Shown here: positions 1 to 11,039 of the stretch, one piece after another
Layout of the letters: the number at the start of each line of letters is the position of its first letter
Numbering within the stretch: the first letter of the stretch is position 1
NCBI RefSeq assembly: GCF_014851395.1
Contig: NW_024043372.1
Location: 6,957,490-7,021,489, forward strand
Length of the DNA stretch: 64,000 nucleotides
Source of the DNA: Micropterus salmoides
Lineage: Eukaryota; Chordata; Actinopteri; Centrarchiformes; Centrarchidae
Direction of reading: 5' to 3'
The notes under the pieces: generated by a model
What the model saw: the letters and a program-made list of their open reading frames with translations, nothing else
Databases searched by the model: none
What the model was told of the DNA's origin: nothing
Translations under genes and position numbers: made by a program

Positions 1-56
1 AGCCAAACCTTTCATCTCAGTAAACATTTGCTATTTTAGAAGTCAGCCACTTGCAT

Positions 57-58
<2 letters not shown>

Positions 59-95
<37 letters not shown>
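59..95. repeat. (TG)n microsatellite
   Basis: About 18 uninterrupted TG units. The open frame through it is only the repeat translated. Confidence 0.97.
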
Positions 96-97
<2 letters not shown>

Positions 98-1126
98 GAG
101 CACGTATTGTGTCAAGAGGTTTAAAGAGAATGATATTCAGGGTGGAAAAGTTAATCCAGACCTTAACTGTATTAGTCACACTCCTTGCTTTTTACCCACA
201 GGCACATGTGCACAAATATATACACAGTGCACTGCAAAGGTGACTCTTGGTTGCCCCCTTCTGATCAGCTAAGTGACATTTTCACAGTGTTGTAGAGCAC
301 GGGTTGTTAACCTCTTTCTGGCAGTATGACCCCTTTCTGAAGTTGAAAATACTTAAGCGTATGGCTTCCAAACCAGGAACAAAACCAGTCGCATGAACCT
401 GATGGCCACTGATCTTAGAATAATGGAGAGAGGTCTTCAGAAATGTGTTTCAAGCGGGCAAACTCCTACCAGCCATGTCTCCGCACGTAATGGGAATATC
501 CGGTGTTATGCGAGTTTTGCATGCATCCCGAGAATTGCATGCCCCTCCAAATACTGCTTTTAAACGCTATAATATCCTTTGTGGGGTTCATCAATGGGGA
601 TAAATGATTATATGTATATAGCCTATTCTATGAATGTTTAGAGTCGTTAATATTTTATTATACTCCGTAGAAGTAGCCTAAAGGGGAAGACTAAAAGGGG
701 AAATCTCTTCAATGTTGGTGTTGTTGTCTCTCACAGAAGACAGGATGGTACCATCAACCCTGTAGACAGTCCTGTTTTTTCATCTAACCATTATGAATTA
801 TTAAGTGAGTGTTGAGGGAAGTAGGATCTTGAAAGACATGTGGGCAGCTGCTAAGGCTAATTATCATTATTATCTTACTCCATTGCCCTCTGAAACCGAA
901 TACATGGTTGCTTTGGGTTGGAGCCAAACGGCCTTTAAGAATTGCTTACTGTCAGTGTTTATTGAAATGCGCATGCATTGGCGTCTGTAGCTTCCTGTCG
1001 GAGGCTTTATCTTAAACCTGACTTTTATCCTGTTTAAATCCACACTTTTACGTTACATGTTTAGGTCATTTTCATTCAAGTAGATCAATAAGATTTTATG
1101 TGGGTTAAGGACTTTAGTCATCAAAC
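96..1126. other. no recognisable gene
   Basis: Mixed-composition DNA without a convincing coding frame, RNA gene or repeat family that I recognise. Short frames near 805-990 show no motif. Confidence 0.6.
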
Positions 1127-1620
1127 ATGGATCTTAAGCTAGACATCTATACAAACTGCATCGACGCTACTGATCACTACAATGCTCCAGTGGCTATGCT
1201 AGTCGAGATAACTCTGCCCTATGAGGACTGTATACTCCTTAAGAAAGCGAACAAAAAGATTGCTTGACCTTAAGGAAGACATCCGAAGGCTTTCAGAGGA
1301 ACTCAAAGAGAAAGATTCCCTCCTGAGCGGCTTTATGGATGTGGCTTCATTACAAGCCAAACAGATTGCCTCTCTTAACGCTACCAATAACATCCAGGAC
1401 ACAGTGCAGTGGGGTCCCACTACCCTTTCCTCCTGCTTTACACCAAAGCACCTGGGCTGAAATGGTGGTCCGTGGTTGGTAGCCCAGTCTCACGACACTC
1501 CGGTCCACCCAGTGGATGCACCTGTGGCTCCGAGACTCCCTGACATGGATCCCTTTCGGCGGACAGTGCCTGCTAACACGGCCGTCATCCCGGTCAAAGA
1601 CCTCCACTTGATCCTCCACC
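1127..1620 (+). pseudogene. LINE ORF1-like relic
   Basis: Two overlapping frames give a lysine/glutamate-rich coiled coil (LKEDIRRLSEELKEK, near 1270-1310), then LQAKQIASLNATNNIQDTVQWGP. In a shifted frame this is followed by TWAEMVVRGW. A coiled coil followed by a TWAEVVVRG-type motif resembles the N-terminal protein encoded upstream of the endonuclease in several teleost LINEs. An ATG at 1127 opens 46 codons that run into the coiled coil in another frame. Frame shifts and a stop right after the tryptophan motif show it is dead. No endonuclease or reverse transcriptase follows, so this is a 3'-truncated or deleted copy. The family name is from memory and the exact clade is not determined. 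Confidence 0.5.
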
Positions 1621-2640
1621 GTGTAGGATCCTGAAGCAGGCTGGAGGCCATCTTGTACTTTTCTCAGGTCTGTTACTGCTCCCCCAACACAAAACTGGGC
1701 AACTCAGACACCCCATCCTCAGTCCGCACACAGTGTGGAAGCAGATACCTGTTATGGCTGCTGCCGGCACCGGCCTGTAATTTAACTGTGCATGTGTTCT
1801 ATCTGATATGCTGAGCAGGCTGTGCAATTCCATGCTGCGGATTGGCTGTGCGGTAAAGGAAAGACCCGCCTAGTTCCTGGGTTTCCCTGCGATGGTGACG
1901 CTGATTGGTGCGGCATGCTACCGCTGGCCCAATCGAGAAGCTCCAGCGAAGTTCACCTCCTGCTAAAATAGCCTGCTTGGACTGCAGTTCAGGACAGCTG
2001 TCAGACCCAATTAGCTTGCCTCTGTGCCACATGCTTCAGAACTGTTGTGTTTCATGTAGTGGCTGCATCCGAAAAAGTAAAAAAAAATCTCCTTTCCTAA
2101 CCTACTTTCCTTGACCTTGATGGAAAACGTGATGAGGTCAAGGAAAGATGTGAAGGAGAATCCATAAGGACTTAGGAAAAGAGGACCATGGGGCTCAGAG
2201 AATCCGACTGCTCTTTTCTAGGCGACTTAATTATGCGACGGCGGATGTTCCTCACGTGACCTGCCGTGATGAAACTACAATCTTCAGAAGATGGACTACA
2301 AAAAGCGCATCTTTGACACTACGCCCTGTGTTGTTTTAATGCAGGCCATCTAAAGGTGGACAACACGGTGGAATATTACTTCATAACCAAGATAGCAAAA
2401 AGGCCTATAGGGTAACAGTTACCAAATAATGGACAGGCTGTCACATTGAGAATGCCTGCTCACACTCACCCTCCTGTCCACCCATATTTATCAACATGAA
2501 TCCCATATTGTATGTAAACACATTGTTCCTCACAGAATGAAATGTAACTGTCGCGCGAGAGAGAGCGTCCAACCGAGCGAGAGAAGGTGCTGAGCAAATA
2601 TAATCACAGCTCTGTAATCACATACGATTTTACCCATAGC
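1621..2640. other. intergenic, possible transposon ends
   Basis: GC-moderate sequence. A short inverted pair, CTTTCCTTGACCTT near 2108 and GAGGTCAAGGAAAG near 2134, suggests a small foldback or MITE remnant. A related CTCCTTTC-rich patch recurs at 3210-3300. No gene is supported. Confidence 0.35.
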
Positions 2641-2652
2641 CCAGTAAAAAAA

Positions 2653-2710
2653 ATCAATATGTGGTGGTCATCGTTGATCACATTATCAATGCTGACCGCC
2701 ACATATTGAT
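2653..2710. repeat. 18-bp stem hairpin
   Basis: Arms at 2653-2670 and 2693-2710 pair over 18 bases with one G-T wobble position around a 22-nt loop. The right arm is followed by a T-run. Nothing shows that it is transcribed. It could be a MITE remnant or a small-RNA hairpin. Confidence 0.75.
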
Positions 2711-2729
2711 ATTTGATTTTTTTTTTTTT

Positions 2730-3479
2730 TGACTGCAGCTTGATCGTTTCCTTTATTAAGCTGAGGGTGTGGCATCTGTGACAGAAGTAAAATTAATTAA
2801 TGATATTGCTGAAGACTGGCAATACATAACGTGAGCCTACATGCTGCAACATTATCCTCACTTTGATCATATTACAAGACTAGTAACACAGCTCGCATGG
2901 GTCTCAGTTATTGTTGACAGTTTAAGACATAGAGACAAGGCTTAATAGCCAAGGATAACTTGATGAACATCCTTTATCCGTCATGGTCGGTGAGTTCTTT
3001 TTTTTTTATTGTAGAAAACACTTCATAGCTTATTTCAACAATCCAAAATATAAAATGGTGTTGAAACAGGATCAGATTACAGCAAAGCCAATTGAAAGAA
3101 GGAAATTGTGAGTCTTATTCAAGAATCATAATGTGTGTCTATATTGCAAGGATTTATTTTAGTTGCGTCACTTTAAATGTTGCCGCCGCAAGGAACTGAA
3201 AGACGGCATTCTCTCCTTTCCTTTCATAAAGGATCCAGTGTATCCTATGCTAAAGGAGATACGAAAGGAAGCATTGAGGCTCCTTTCATTAGCTTTTAGA
3301 GAATTCGACCAGTTCAAATCATGAAGTAACTTCAGGGTCACTTCACTCAGTTAGGAACCTTCCGAAGCAAAAAAGACCTTTCAGACAAAGCCAGTGTTTG
3401 TTGCTTAGCCTCGATAGACATTGTTGTATGTGGCCTTGTTAGAACTGTGCAAACGTGAGGAAGTGGGCCAGGGATTGAG
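2730..3479. other. no gene seen
   Basis: No coding frame with motifs. The stretch 3205-3300 holds palindromic CTCCTTTC/GAAAGGA words, possibly the far end of the repeat noted near 2110. Confidence 0.5.
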
Positions 3480-3776
3480 CTCCTAAAAACTGATACCGCT
3501 CTTGCACACAGAAGTTTTTTGTTTCTGTTTAGTTACAGTTGGTTCAGGGGTGCTGTGCGCTTTGTGTTTTGGTTTTGCAGAGTACTTTAGTTAGAGAGGT
3601 TTTGGTTTACCCATTTATTTTTCCTGTAGTCGAAATAGTAATAGTTGTTAATGTCCACAGCACCCATTGGCCCATTTTCTGTTTTGAGCTCTGTTTGCCT
3701 TGTTTTAAATAAATATCCTTTCAAATACCAATAACGTCTGGGTTATGTTTATGCTCCTAGCACTACAGGACGTAAG
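3480..3776 (+). mobile_element. LTR (3' part) of a Gypsy/retrovirus-like element
   Basis: The sequence holds a T-rich promoter-like stretch, TTTTAAATAAATA (polyadenylation signal near 3710) and a short R/U5-like region. It ends immediately before a primer-binding-site match and lies about 130 bp upstream of a gag relic, which is the normal order LTR, PBS, gag. The left edge is not defined; 3480 is an estimate. No matching 3' LTR was found in the window, so the element is truncated. Confidence 0.5.
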
Positions 3777-3794
3777 TGGGGTCTCGTTCAAGAT
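3777..3794 (+). other. primer-binding site, tRNA-Pro type
   Basis: TGGGGTCTCGTTCAAGAT matches 14 of 18 bases of the classical proline-tRNA primer-binding site TGGGGGCTCGTCCGGGAT. Its position, directly after an LTR and upstream of gag, supports the reading. Confidence 0.55.
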
Positions 3795-3908
3795 CTCTAA
3801 ATTTATGTCTGGTGAAAGGATATTTATTGAAAGAGGGTGAGTGGGCACAATTGACTGATAAACTGGTGCAGCTGACTGATTAAGTGTCATGGCTTCTGAG
3901 TGCTTTGA

Positions 3909-4560
3909 GACGGGCTGGACGACCTGGAGTCATTCTTAGCAAATCCGACCCTTGACCAAATTCATGCGTGTCGAAAAGATGATTTAGTTAAAGTAGAGAG
4001 TCACCTCCAGATTCTGGTAGCTAAAACCACATTAAAAAGAGATCTTAAACCATTAGTTATTGCTTGGTGGAGAGTAGGCTGATTACCTGTGGCAGTAGAA
4101 TTAAAAATACTTCCTGTGGCTGTCTCATCAGAGACAGAGGGTGTGCAGACCCTTACGCCATAACCAGTCTCCAGGGCGGACGGGAGGTAGGTGGAGGATT
4201 AAAAACACCAGTCATGCTACCACATTATGATCCATCCCCAAAAAAGCTGTGCTTGTTCCAGAGATGAGGCCCGTATAAAGGTTCACCTGGCCCGTCTCCA
4301 GCTTAAAGCTCAAGAATGGGAACGACAGCAGCAAATGCAACTTCAGCATGAAATAAGGAAACTGGAGGTAGAGGCTGATGATACTTCCAAGCTACGGAAG
4401 CTCGAGCTTGAAAGCTCTCAGGTGACGGAAAGTCTTTCTGCTGCTGCTCCAGGTATGTCACCCACCACCTCCTCCACCTGAAATTCCGCCAGTCCGATTG
4501 CCAGGGGCTTTTGACAGTGCAAAATATACAAGGCAACCAATTGCATTCAACAATACATTT
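3909..4560 (+). pseudogene. broken gag of a fish Gypsy-like retroelement
   Basis: One frame from 3909 reads through a segment containing ESFLANPTLDQIHACRKDDL and then LKRDLKPLVI before a stop at about 4079. This kind of N-terminal domain occurs in fish Gypsy-like gag polyproteins. After a gap, a second frame (4227-4480) gives a charged coiled coil (LARLQLKAQEWERQQQMQLQ, then RKLEVEA, LRKLELESSQ). A shifted frame then has LPGAFDSAKY, which resembles the start of the capsid-like region. At least one stop and two frame changes separate the pieces. No protease, polymerase or envelope follows before 4800, so the copy is truncated. The family assignment is from motif memory. Confidence 0.6.
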
Positions 4561-5199
4561 TATTATATTTTATATCCAGAGAGGATAGGTAAGTTTTCCT
4601 TGAATGTTATGTCTTCAAAGAAACACTTTTTTAATTCTCACATCCTGCAAGACCACACAGGAGGCTATATTTCATGCCAGATGTCCCACATCTGGTTCAG
4701 AACTTGAAGAGTGCCCTGGTTGGTGGACAGACATTTCTGCAAGCTCCATCAGCCTGGTCATCGCTCCACTCTCTGCTCAAAATCCGTCCTGCTGAAAACA
4801 AACAAAACAACAACACACACATATATAGTTGATTTTGAACGGCCTTGCAAATTAAATCTCAGCTGTTTGACAGCTGGAACTTGAGGCGTACTTTATCTAG
4901 GTATAGCTATATCAGGTGTTCATACACCTGAAACAAACGCCTATTCATACGTTCCTTTACACACAAGGGACTGTTAGTTTAAAGTGTCACGTTTTTACCT
5001 TTGTTAGTCACAGGGAGCCATTAACATGAGGAGTTGTGTGCAAAATAAATCATTCTATCTACCAGATGTCCAAAATATGACCTTGGTCATCATATGCCCC
5101 TGATCTTATCACCCGTCACCGATGCACTGTCAAACAAACATTGTGTGTAATGACTGAATTAACCAAGGAACAACCTCGCTGGATACAAGCTAGCCATGT
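4561..5199. other. no gene seen
   Basis: No coding motif on either strand. AT-rich and without a recognised repeat. Confidence 0.55.
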
Positions 5200-5273
5200 G
5201 TGCCGTGCATAAGTAACGTAACGGAAGAGAATATGTACACAATATTCTCTTCCGTTGCATTACTGCACGGCAC
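5200..5273. repeat. long near-perfect hairpin
   Basis: Arms at 5200-5234 and 5242-5273 pair almost completely. The outer block GTGCCGTGCA/TGCACGGCAC and the inner block AACGGAAGAGAATAT/ATATTCTCTTCCGTT are separated by a small internal bulge, with a loop of only 7 nt. It sits immediately upstream of a LINE-type 3' tail. Confidence 0.85.
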
Positions 5274-5280
5274 AGAGCCA

Positions 5281-5449
5281 GAATAATGCACATGTATATA
5301 TCTGCAACATTGTTCTTCCATTTCATATTTATATTTTCATTCATTCATTTATTTATGTTGACTGTATGTTTGAACTACGTGTAGCACCTTATCACCACAG
5401 CAAATTCCTCGTACTTGGCAATAAAGCTCCTTCTGATTCTGATTCTGAT
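5281..5449 (+). mobile_element. LINE/SINE 3' tail with GATTCT repeats
   Basis: The block holds CAAATTCCTCGTACTTGGCAATAAAG and ends in CTTCTGATTCTGATTCTGATG. The same kind of tail recurs at 20866-20935, and in reverse at 53492. It is the usual 3' terminus of 5'-truncated non-LTR retroelements in fish. No coding part remains. Confidence 0.65.
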
Positions 5450-5454
5450 GTTAA

Positions 5455-6425
5455 CTAGCTAAGATAGCTAACTTACCGTTCATCGTAATCACGTGTTACA
5501 CGTTACTACTAAAGCGGCAACTAAGTGCTGCTATACTGAGTTAAAACAAATCTAATTCCCAAAGAGAAACGATGTATGCTAACTAACTAATAACTTTACA
5601 TTTGAGGTAAATATTGGCAAACTGACATCTTGGTATGTTAACGTTAGCTGGTTAAGTGTTAACGTTACTCACATTAATGTTAGCTGCAATTATATAATAT
5701 AATAATAAACAGGTAATATCTTCCGATAAACCTTGACTAAAGCTGGCTACATAAAATACCACTATTGACTAGATTCATGAGAGGACAGCTAATGAGTTAA
5801 AATGTCAACAAATGCAGTAATTTCATCAACTTACCAGGCAGCATACTTCAGAAACACTGAAATGAACGGGGCTCAGTGCTGGAACTATTCAGTGTTTGGA
5901 ACTATTGGCTGCCCCATGAAGTGCGTTATTTCCGCATTCCTCAGTTCCAACAGAAGTCAATGGGAGTGTCGTAACTCTCTTATTTAACAGCCCTAGCTGT
6001 AGGTGAGCTGGAAAACAGCAGCGTAAGCTGTGTTTTCCAATGCTAATATTAGGTAAGACAATGTAGGTGTAGACTGCACCGGTTTAGTTATTCACCATCT
6101 AGGTTTATTATACTATGTTTACATCTATCTTTACACCTTGTATCTAATCTGTTTGTGTAATTATCTTGTGTCTGCAGGCGTTGTTTGACTGTATGTTACT
6201 CTTTTACAAATGATGTAGCTGTGTGTTTGTAGTTATGAGAAAGACATTTCAACATTAGTGTACATAAACAAGTATCTGTTTCTGGTATATAAGCTACCTA
6301 TAATATAGTTTGACATTGTTCGTAGCTAAACCTACTGTGTGAAAACATTTTACTGTAACTGGTGTTATGCCATTACTTATTTTAAGTAAATAATCCTGTA
6401 TGTTTTATTTCTACTGCGCCCTCAG
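5455..6425. other. intergenic DNA rich in GTTAGC words
   Basis: Contains several AACGTTAGC/GCTAACTTA-type words (5460-5690). No supported gene. It leads into the splice-acceptor-like end at 6425. Confidence 0.5.
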
Positions 6426-7034
6426 GTCACCTGCAGTCTTCCAACACCCTGTGCTTCTCACCAGTACACTGATCGGACCATGCTGGCTGGCCTGGATTAC
6501 AACCACCATGTCCACAGACCAGCCAGGAGAAAAGCTGATTACACAATTCAGTATGTTGCATTATGAGTACTCTTGTGCATTTTACTCAATACATTTATAA
6601 GTGATGAGTCAAAAAATATACAGATATACAGATGGTGCTAATTTATTGTTATTGATTGCATTTTATGTGCATTTTATGTGGAAATAGTTTACTAATTACT
6701 CTATAAGAGAACAATGTCAGGTGTTAGAAACTTTTCACTAAGCTGATCCTCCTTTCTGTATTATCAGGTACGGCAAGGTGTACAACAAAAAGTCCAGGAA
6801 GTGGAGCTTGGTTTGAAGGTGGAGAAGGACTACAGTTACATTGCAGACCTCCAGAGTGCCATCCTCCTCCTCTTCCGGTTGTCTACTACTGAGGAGATGC
6901 CTAGAAGCAGAACCAGGAGACCTGATGATCCCCGTCAACATGGGGTTCTGTCAGGTGTCCCTGCCCCAACTGTGTTGCTAAATACAGCAAAATATAAAAC
7001 AAAAAGTAATACGGTTGGTTTTGAAATGTGGTAA
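6426..7034 (+). pseudogene. two-exon coding relic of unknown protein
   Basis: A pyrimidine-rich acceptor (TTTATTTCTACTGCGCCCTCAG) precedes an open exon at 6426-6550. The exon includes HQYTDRTMLAGLDYNHHVHR and RPARRKADYTIQ. It ends at GTATGT, and the 217-bp intron ends TTATCAG at 6767. Splicing restores the frame as QYGKVYNKKSRKWSLV. A stop follows at once; shifting frame continues KVEKDYSYIADLQSAILL and then RTRRPDDPRQHGVLSG to 7034. The protein-like composition across the junction argues for a genuine ancestral coding sequence kept with its intron, so it is not a processed copy. The frameshift between SLV and KVEKD suggests it is now a pseudogene, unless exon 2 has another boundary. I believe similar sequences occur in multicopy uncharacterised fish proteins but cannot name the family. 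Confidence 0.5.
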
Positions 7035-7375
7035 TCATGTCAGAGAGGTGACTGTGATGTATTTAATCATCTCACAGCAGCGATACGATGCTACGAGCAA
7101 AAACTCACAAAAACTTTATATTTTCTCTACCCTCCTGGGCATAAAAAGAAAACAATGTACAGGTATTCATTCACACAGTGGAGGGAATTATTTGTGTGTC
7201 AGTTAGTGACATTACATCTTACACCCTGCTAGAATTAAACCTCTGTATTGTCCTGGTGGATCAGGATACAGTTGCATATCTTCCAGAAACAGCATTTTAG
7301 TATCACGACTCTGTGACGAAGTGCTCCACATTGCCACACTACAAACTGTCTGTATGCTGCCTGACTGAACTGTCT
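7035..7375. other. no gene seen
   Basis: No supported coding or repeat feature. Possible intron or 3' region of the flanking exon-like relics. Confidence 0.5.
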
Positions 7376-7465
7376 GTTACTCTGTCCTGGGTCTGGAAGA
7401 TCAGCCATGTGTGGTGCATGGAAACACTGCAGTCTGGATGTTGTCCACAGTCCTCAGATTCTGGC
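7376..7465 (-). other. candidate small exon
   Basis: On the minus strand a strong acceptor (CCCATTTCCTTTACAG) adjoins an open frame reading PESEDCGQHPDCSVSMHHTW, then LIFQTQDRVTD. A weak donor (GAGTAACA) lies near 7378. It is rich in Cys and His but I recognise no domain. Its only support is the splice-site quality and the lack of stops over about 30 codons. Confidence 0.25.
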
Positions 7466-7639
7466 CTGTAAAGGAAATGGGAAAGATCTGTGTAATAGGA
7501 CAGAACATTCATCAACATGATCAGATATTTTTATTGAATAGGGGCTTCTTATTCTCTAACAGGACTTCTGTGTCCACATTACACACCAGGTCAATGTACA
7601 TGACACAGATGAGCCAATGGCTGAAGCAGAGCTGTAGTT

Positions 7640-8640
7640 AGTTGTTGTAATCAGTAAACGATAATAAAAAAGTAATAACAATAGTGATGGATTACATTTA
7701 TAAAACACTTTATTTTTGACAGTCAAAGGGCTTAGGGGGAAACACCAGAGAAACTTTGAGACAAATACACTGGGAGATAATAGACTAATAGACTACAGGG
7801 TGTCCGAGCATTTTTCTTAATGAATAAAAAACAACCCCAAACTGAAGCAGCTGTAATTTGAATTAATATTATAGCCTACTAGTGGTAAGTTATATTTTAT
7901 TATCTGAAATTATATTGAATATAGTAACTAATGAATATATTAATATCAAACTTTTAGTTTACTATTAAATTAACAATATACTTTCACTTTAATGTTATAC
8001 TAGTCATTTAGACCACATCTTCCTCCAGGTTGTGCCTGTGCTACACCGCCTACACTACTTACGTTATTCATCACTCAGTTTATTCTCTTCATCTTTGTTC
8101 CCTCCTGGCCTATTTGAATTTTGTTGTATTGATCAAGTGGACGGTGAAAGCTATCACACATATTATTGCAGGCAAGCTCACATTATCTAGTTTAAACCAA
8201 CTAAAACACAAAATTACACAGTGTTTCACATGATTTGCTGTAATATTTCATACAAAAACGTCATAGCTTATGTAAGACAGTCGCTCTTTGCAGGAAATCT
8301 GACCAGTCCTTAACATAAAAAACTGTTGGCCCATACAGGCTGTTACAGGCAACTGAGAAAGTTGGTGAATACCAACCTGATGACATATAGGCAATAAATA
8401 TGTTATAAAAATACTTAAATTCCTTTTAAAACCTCAAAAATGTCCCTGTTAAAGATGTGTGGCTGATTTAATCGGTTACAGCTCAAAGTGGCGTGGCAGT
8501 CTTAAAATATGTTGAAAAAGTCTTGAAAAGGTCTTAAAAAGGTATTGAATTTTACTGCAGGATTCCTGTATATACCCTGTATTAAAATATATATGTATAG
8601 ATATACCTGTTCGTATGCTGTTGTTGAAGCGTGAAGCTCG
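7640..8640. other. AT-rich, no gene seen
   Basis: Strongly AT-rich DNA without coding motif or recognised repeat. Confidence 0.6.
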
Positions 8641-8649
8641 ACGCAGGTC

Positions 8650-8828
8650 CTAGAAGATGTGCTCCTTGGCTTGCACCTCGTCTTCCCCGTCCTGCCTCTT
8701 CTTCCTCGGACTCCGGCAGCCCTCCCTCCTCTGCTTCGCCTCTACCCCGGGCCTGTCCCAGTTTGTGCTTGGCTGTGGGGTGCAGTCCTCATCAGAGACA
8801 ATAATGCTGTCACCATGGAAGCTCTAAC
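8650..8828 (-). other. candidate exon, charged C-terminal tail
   Basis: The minus-strand frame from about 8817 to the stop at 8650-8652 reads GDSIIVSDEDCTPQPSTNW, then DRPGVEAKQRR and SPRKKRQDGEDEVQAKEHIF. This is a highly charged, low-noise stretch of 56 codons that ends naturally. A GTTAGAG acceptor precedes it at about 8828, and a GTAAGA donor lies upstream at about 9112 next to a CpG-rich patch. The frame through that putative junction meets a stop without an ATG, so the 5' end is unresolved. Function unknown; it could be a nuclear-localised tail or chance. Confidence 0.3.
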
Positions 8829-9744
8829 ATGCAAAACAACATACATGTTATGAGTCTAACACGAAATACACGTTTGTGTAGTGTAACTGATGGTAACAGG
8901 AAAATGTGTATCAGCCTGTTCTTAGCTTTGCCCAATGTTACCGCAGCTGTTAGCACAGCTACCTGTTGCTAACAGTTAGCTAGCCAAGTCGTTACTGTTT
9001 AAAACTTGGTCTTTTTAAACCTATCCAATAATAACATGCTAGCTTGATAGTGAGTATTAACAGCCGGGTTAGTTGTTTATTTTCATAATGATAAAGTTAG
9101 ATGTTTTCTTACTCCTGATGTGAGCCGCTGCTCTCCGCTCGTCACACTGTCCTCGTCCTCCTGTGCTGTCTGCAACGTGCATTCACGTGTTTTGGGGGCG
9201 TGGCTTTGGAAGGAGTCCAAAAGGGAGGGGGTGGGAGTTTCACTGTTGGATACTTTCAAAATCCAGCAGTTTCTGGCTAGTTTCTCAAACTTACCTACCC
9301 TGTCTTTAACTTAGCACTTAACGTGCCAATGTAGCAACAAAGCCCACTGTATATCGCTTCAATCATTCAACTAGTAACAGTCTCTCTTTTACAGGAACTA
9401 TTTATTTATTCTGTCAAAATATTACATTAATTCCGTCCATACAGCTAGCCACATCCATTCACCAAAAAACATCGTCGTTGATTAAGAGTGTAACTTAGCC
9501 TCTCTTCCAGTCATCTTAAAAGAAACACACACACTCATTCATAATTTACCTTTGAAGAGTAACATACTATGGCATTTTAATGCAATCAGCTGAATTTAAT
9601 AGGAAAAACGGACAACTGTGGAAACTGGACTACAATTTGAGCTTTGTGGGGGTGTGTAGTATAACGGACATTACCGGCGGGATTAATAAATAAATAACAG
9701 AAGCCTGGACAGAGACTTCATTGCTCATTACGTGGTCAACACTT
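8829..9744. other. possible CpG-rich promoter patch
   Basis: The stretch 9110-9240 is richer in CpG than its surroundings and lies upstream (minus strand) of the charged exon candidate. The remainder holds GTTAGC-rich and AT-rich DNA with nothing recognisable. Confidence 0.3.
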
Positions 9745-9960
9745 TCTCTCACACACAGCAGCCCACTACTTGCCCCAGATGTGTGTGATACTGCAACAAA
9801 GTTCGAGTTTTAAAAGCCTGAAACAACCGCCCTTTATGGTATCATATTAATTATTAATCATGCTGTAATGACATTCATGCAGTGCGCAGCATAGTTTGTT
9901 TGGAAAACGTGTTTGTGTTCATCATATTTATATAATGTACGTTTGTCATTAAAAATAATG
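9745..9960 (+). repeat. hAT-type dispersed repeat, copy 1
   Basis: CACAGCAGCCCACTACTTGC followed by CCAGATGTGTGTGAT, and later CATGCAGTGCGCAGCATAG, match the copy at 12235-12700 in the same order but with shorter spacing. See that entry for the inverted-repeat end. Confidence 0.7.
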
Positions 9961-11039
9961 GTTGTTGGTAAATGAATTACTGACCCCCACAGATGCATGA
10001 CAGACCGTAACTAGAACCCTGCTGGACTAAGTGGACTATCAAACTGTACAATCTGTAAAAATGAACACACATGCAAAACAACATGTATACCTGTATCAGT
10101 AATTTTGCAAATATCCACTTTTTAAAAATGAATGGAGACAATAGCCTACTGTAATAATACTTGTACTTTATTCACTGTATAAACACAGATTACACAGTTA
10201 GAAAAGGAGTTGGCAGCAGTGACTGATTTGCATGATCCAAAACATTTTTTAAAAGTCTGAATGCATGGGTCTTGGCATGTTCCATCAAAATATCTACCAC
10301 TATCAATATTTGTACATCTAAATCATGCAAATTAGGATATGCCAACAGTGGCTGTGGTGAGGAGTAGTATCTTTATGTGGATAACTGTTTAAATAACCGT
10401 GTGTATCTCACTGCTCCAAAACAGCTGATTCAAACTATGAACTCGTTATGAATCTTGAAGCTGCCTCAATCAGCTGTGTTGAAACAGGGAAGGATTAAAT
10501 CATGCAGGACAGGGGGTAACTTTCTTCAAGAAAAGGTACGAAAAACTGTACCGTAGTACATAAACTTCAATTCAACTAAGATCAATTCAGAATCAATTGG
10601 ACAAATAACTAACCTGAGCGTCGTCAACATGTTAAGGCAAATGCAAACCTATGCCCTTGCAAAATGCTTTACAAAAAATGAACACACTGTAGCTACATAC
10701 AGTCTATGAGTAGCTTATGTTATCCAAAGGAGAAAAAAAAGCTAATCCTGCTACCTCAGAAGCTAACGCTAGCCACCCTTGGCGTAGCCTAACATTACCT
10801 ATGTAGAACGACAAATAACCTAACTTACACATTGGTGTGATTTAGATGTACAATATTGACAGCGGTAGCTATTGACGGCGAACATGTACCAAGAGCAATG
10901 CATTCAGACTTTACTCAATGTTTTGGATAATGCTAATCTGTCACGTACTGCTGTCGCGATGTGTAGAGTAGCGAAACAACCGAGAATGCATCACGTTACG
11001 TCCTGTGGGGACGTAAAAAACTGACCGGCCTGACAATGG
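9961..11039. other. intergenic with a probable MITE patch
   Basis: The stretch near 10425-10520 (CAGCTGATTCAAACTATG, CAATCAGCTGTGTTGAAAC) has the look of a dispersed fish repeat. The remainder is AT-rich and without genes. Confidence 0.4.

Noticed and set aside
58..243. Frame through the first (TG)n tract
   Set aside because: Alternating Val-Cys from a microsatellite. The same applies to frames through tracts at 18041, 21849, 42872 and 62495.
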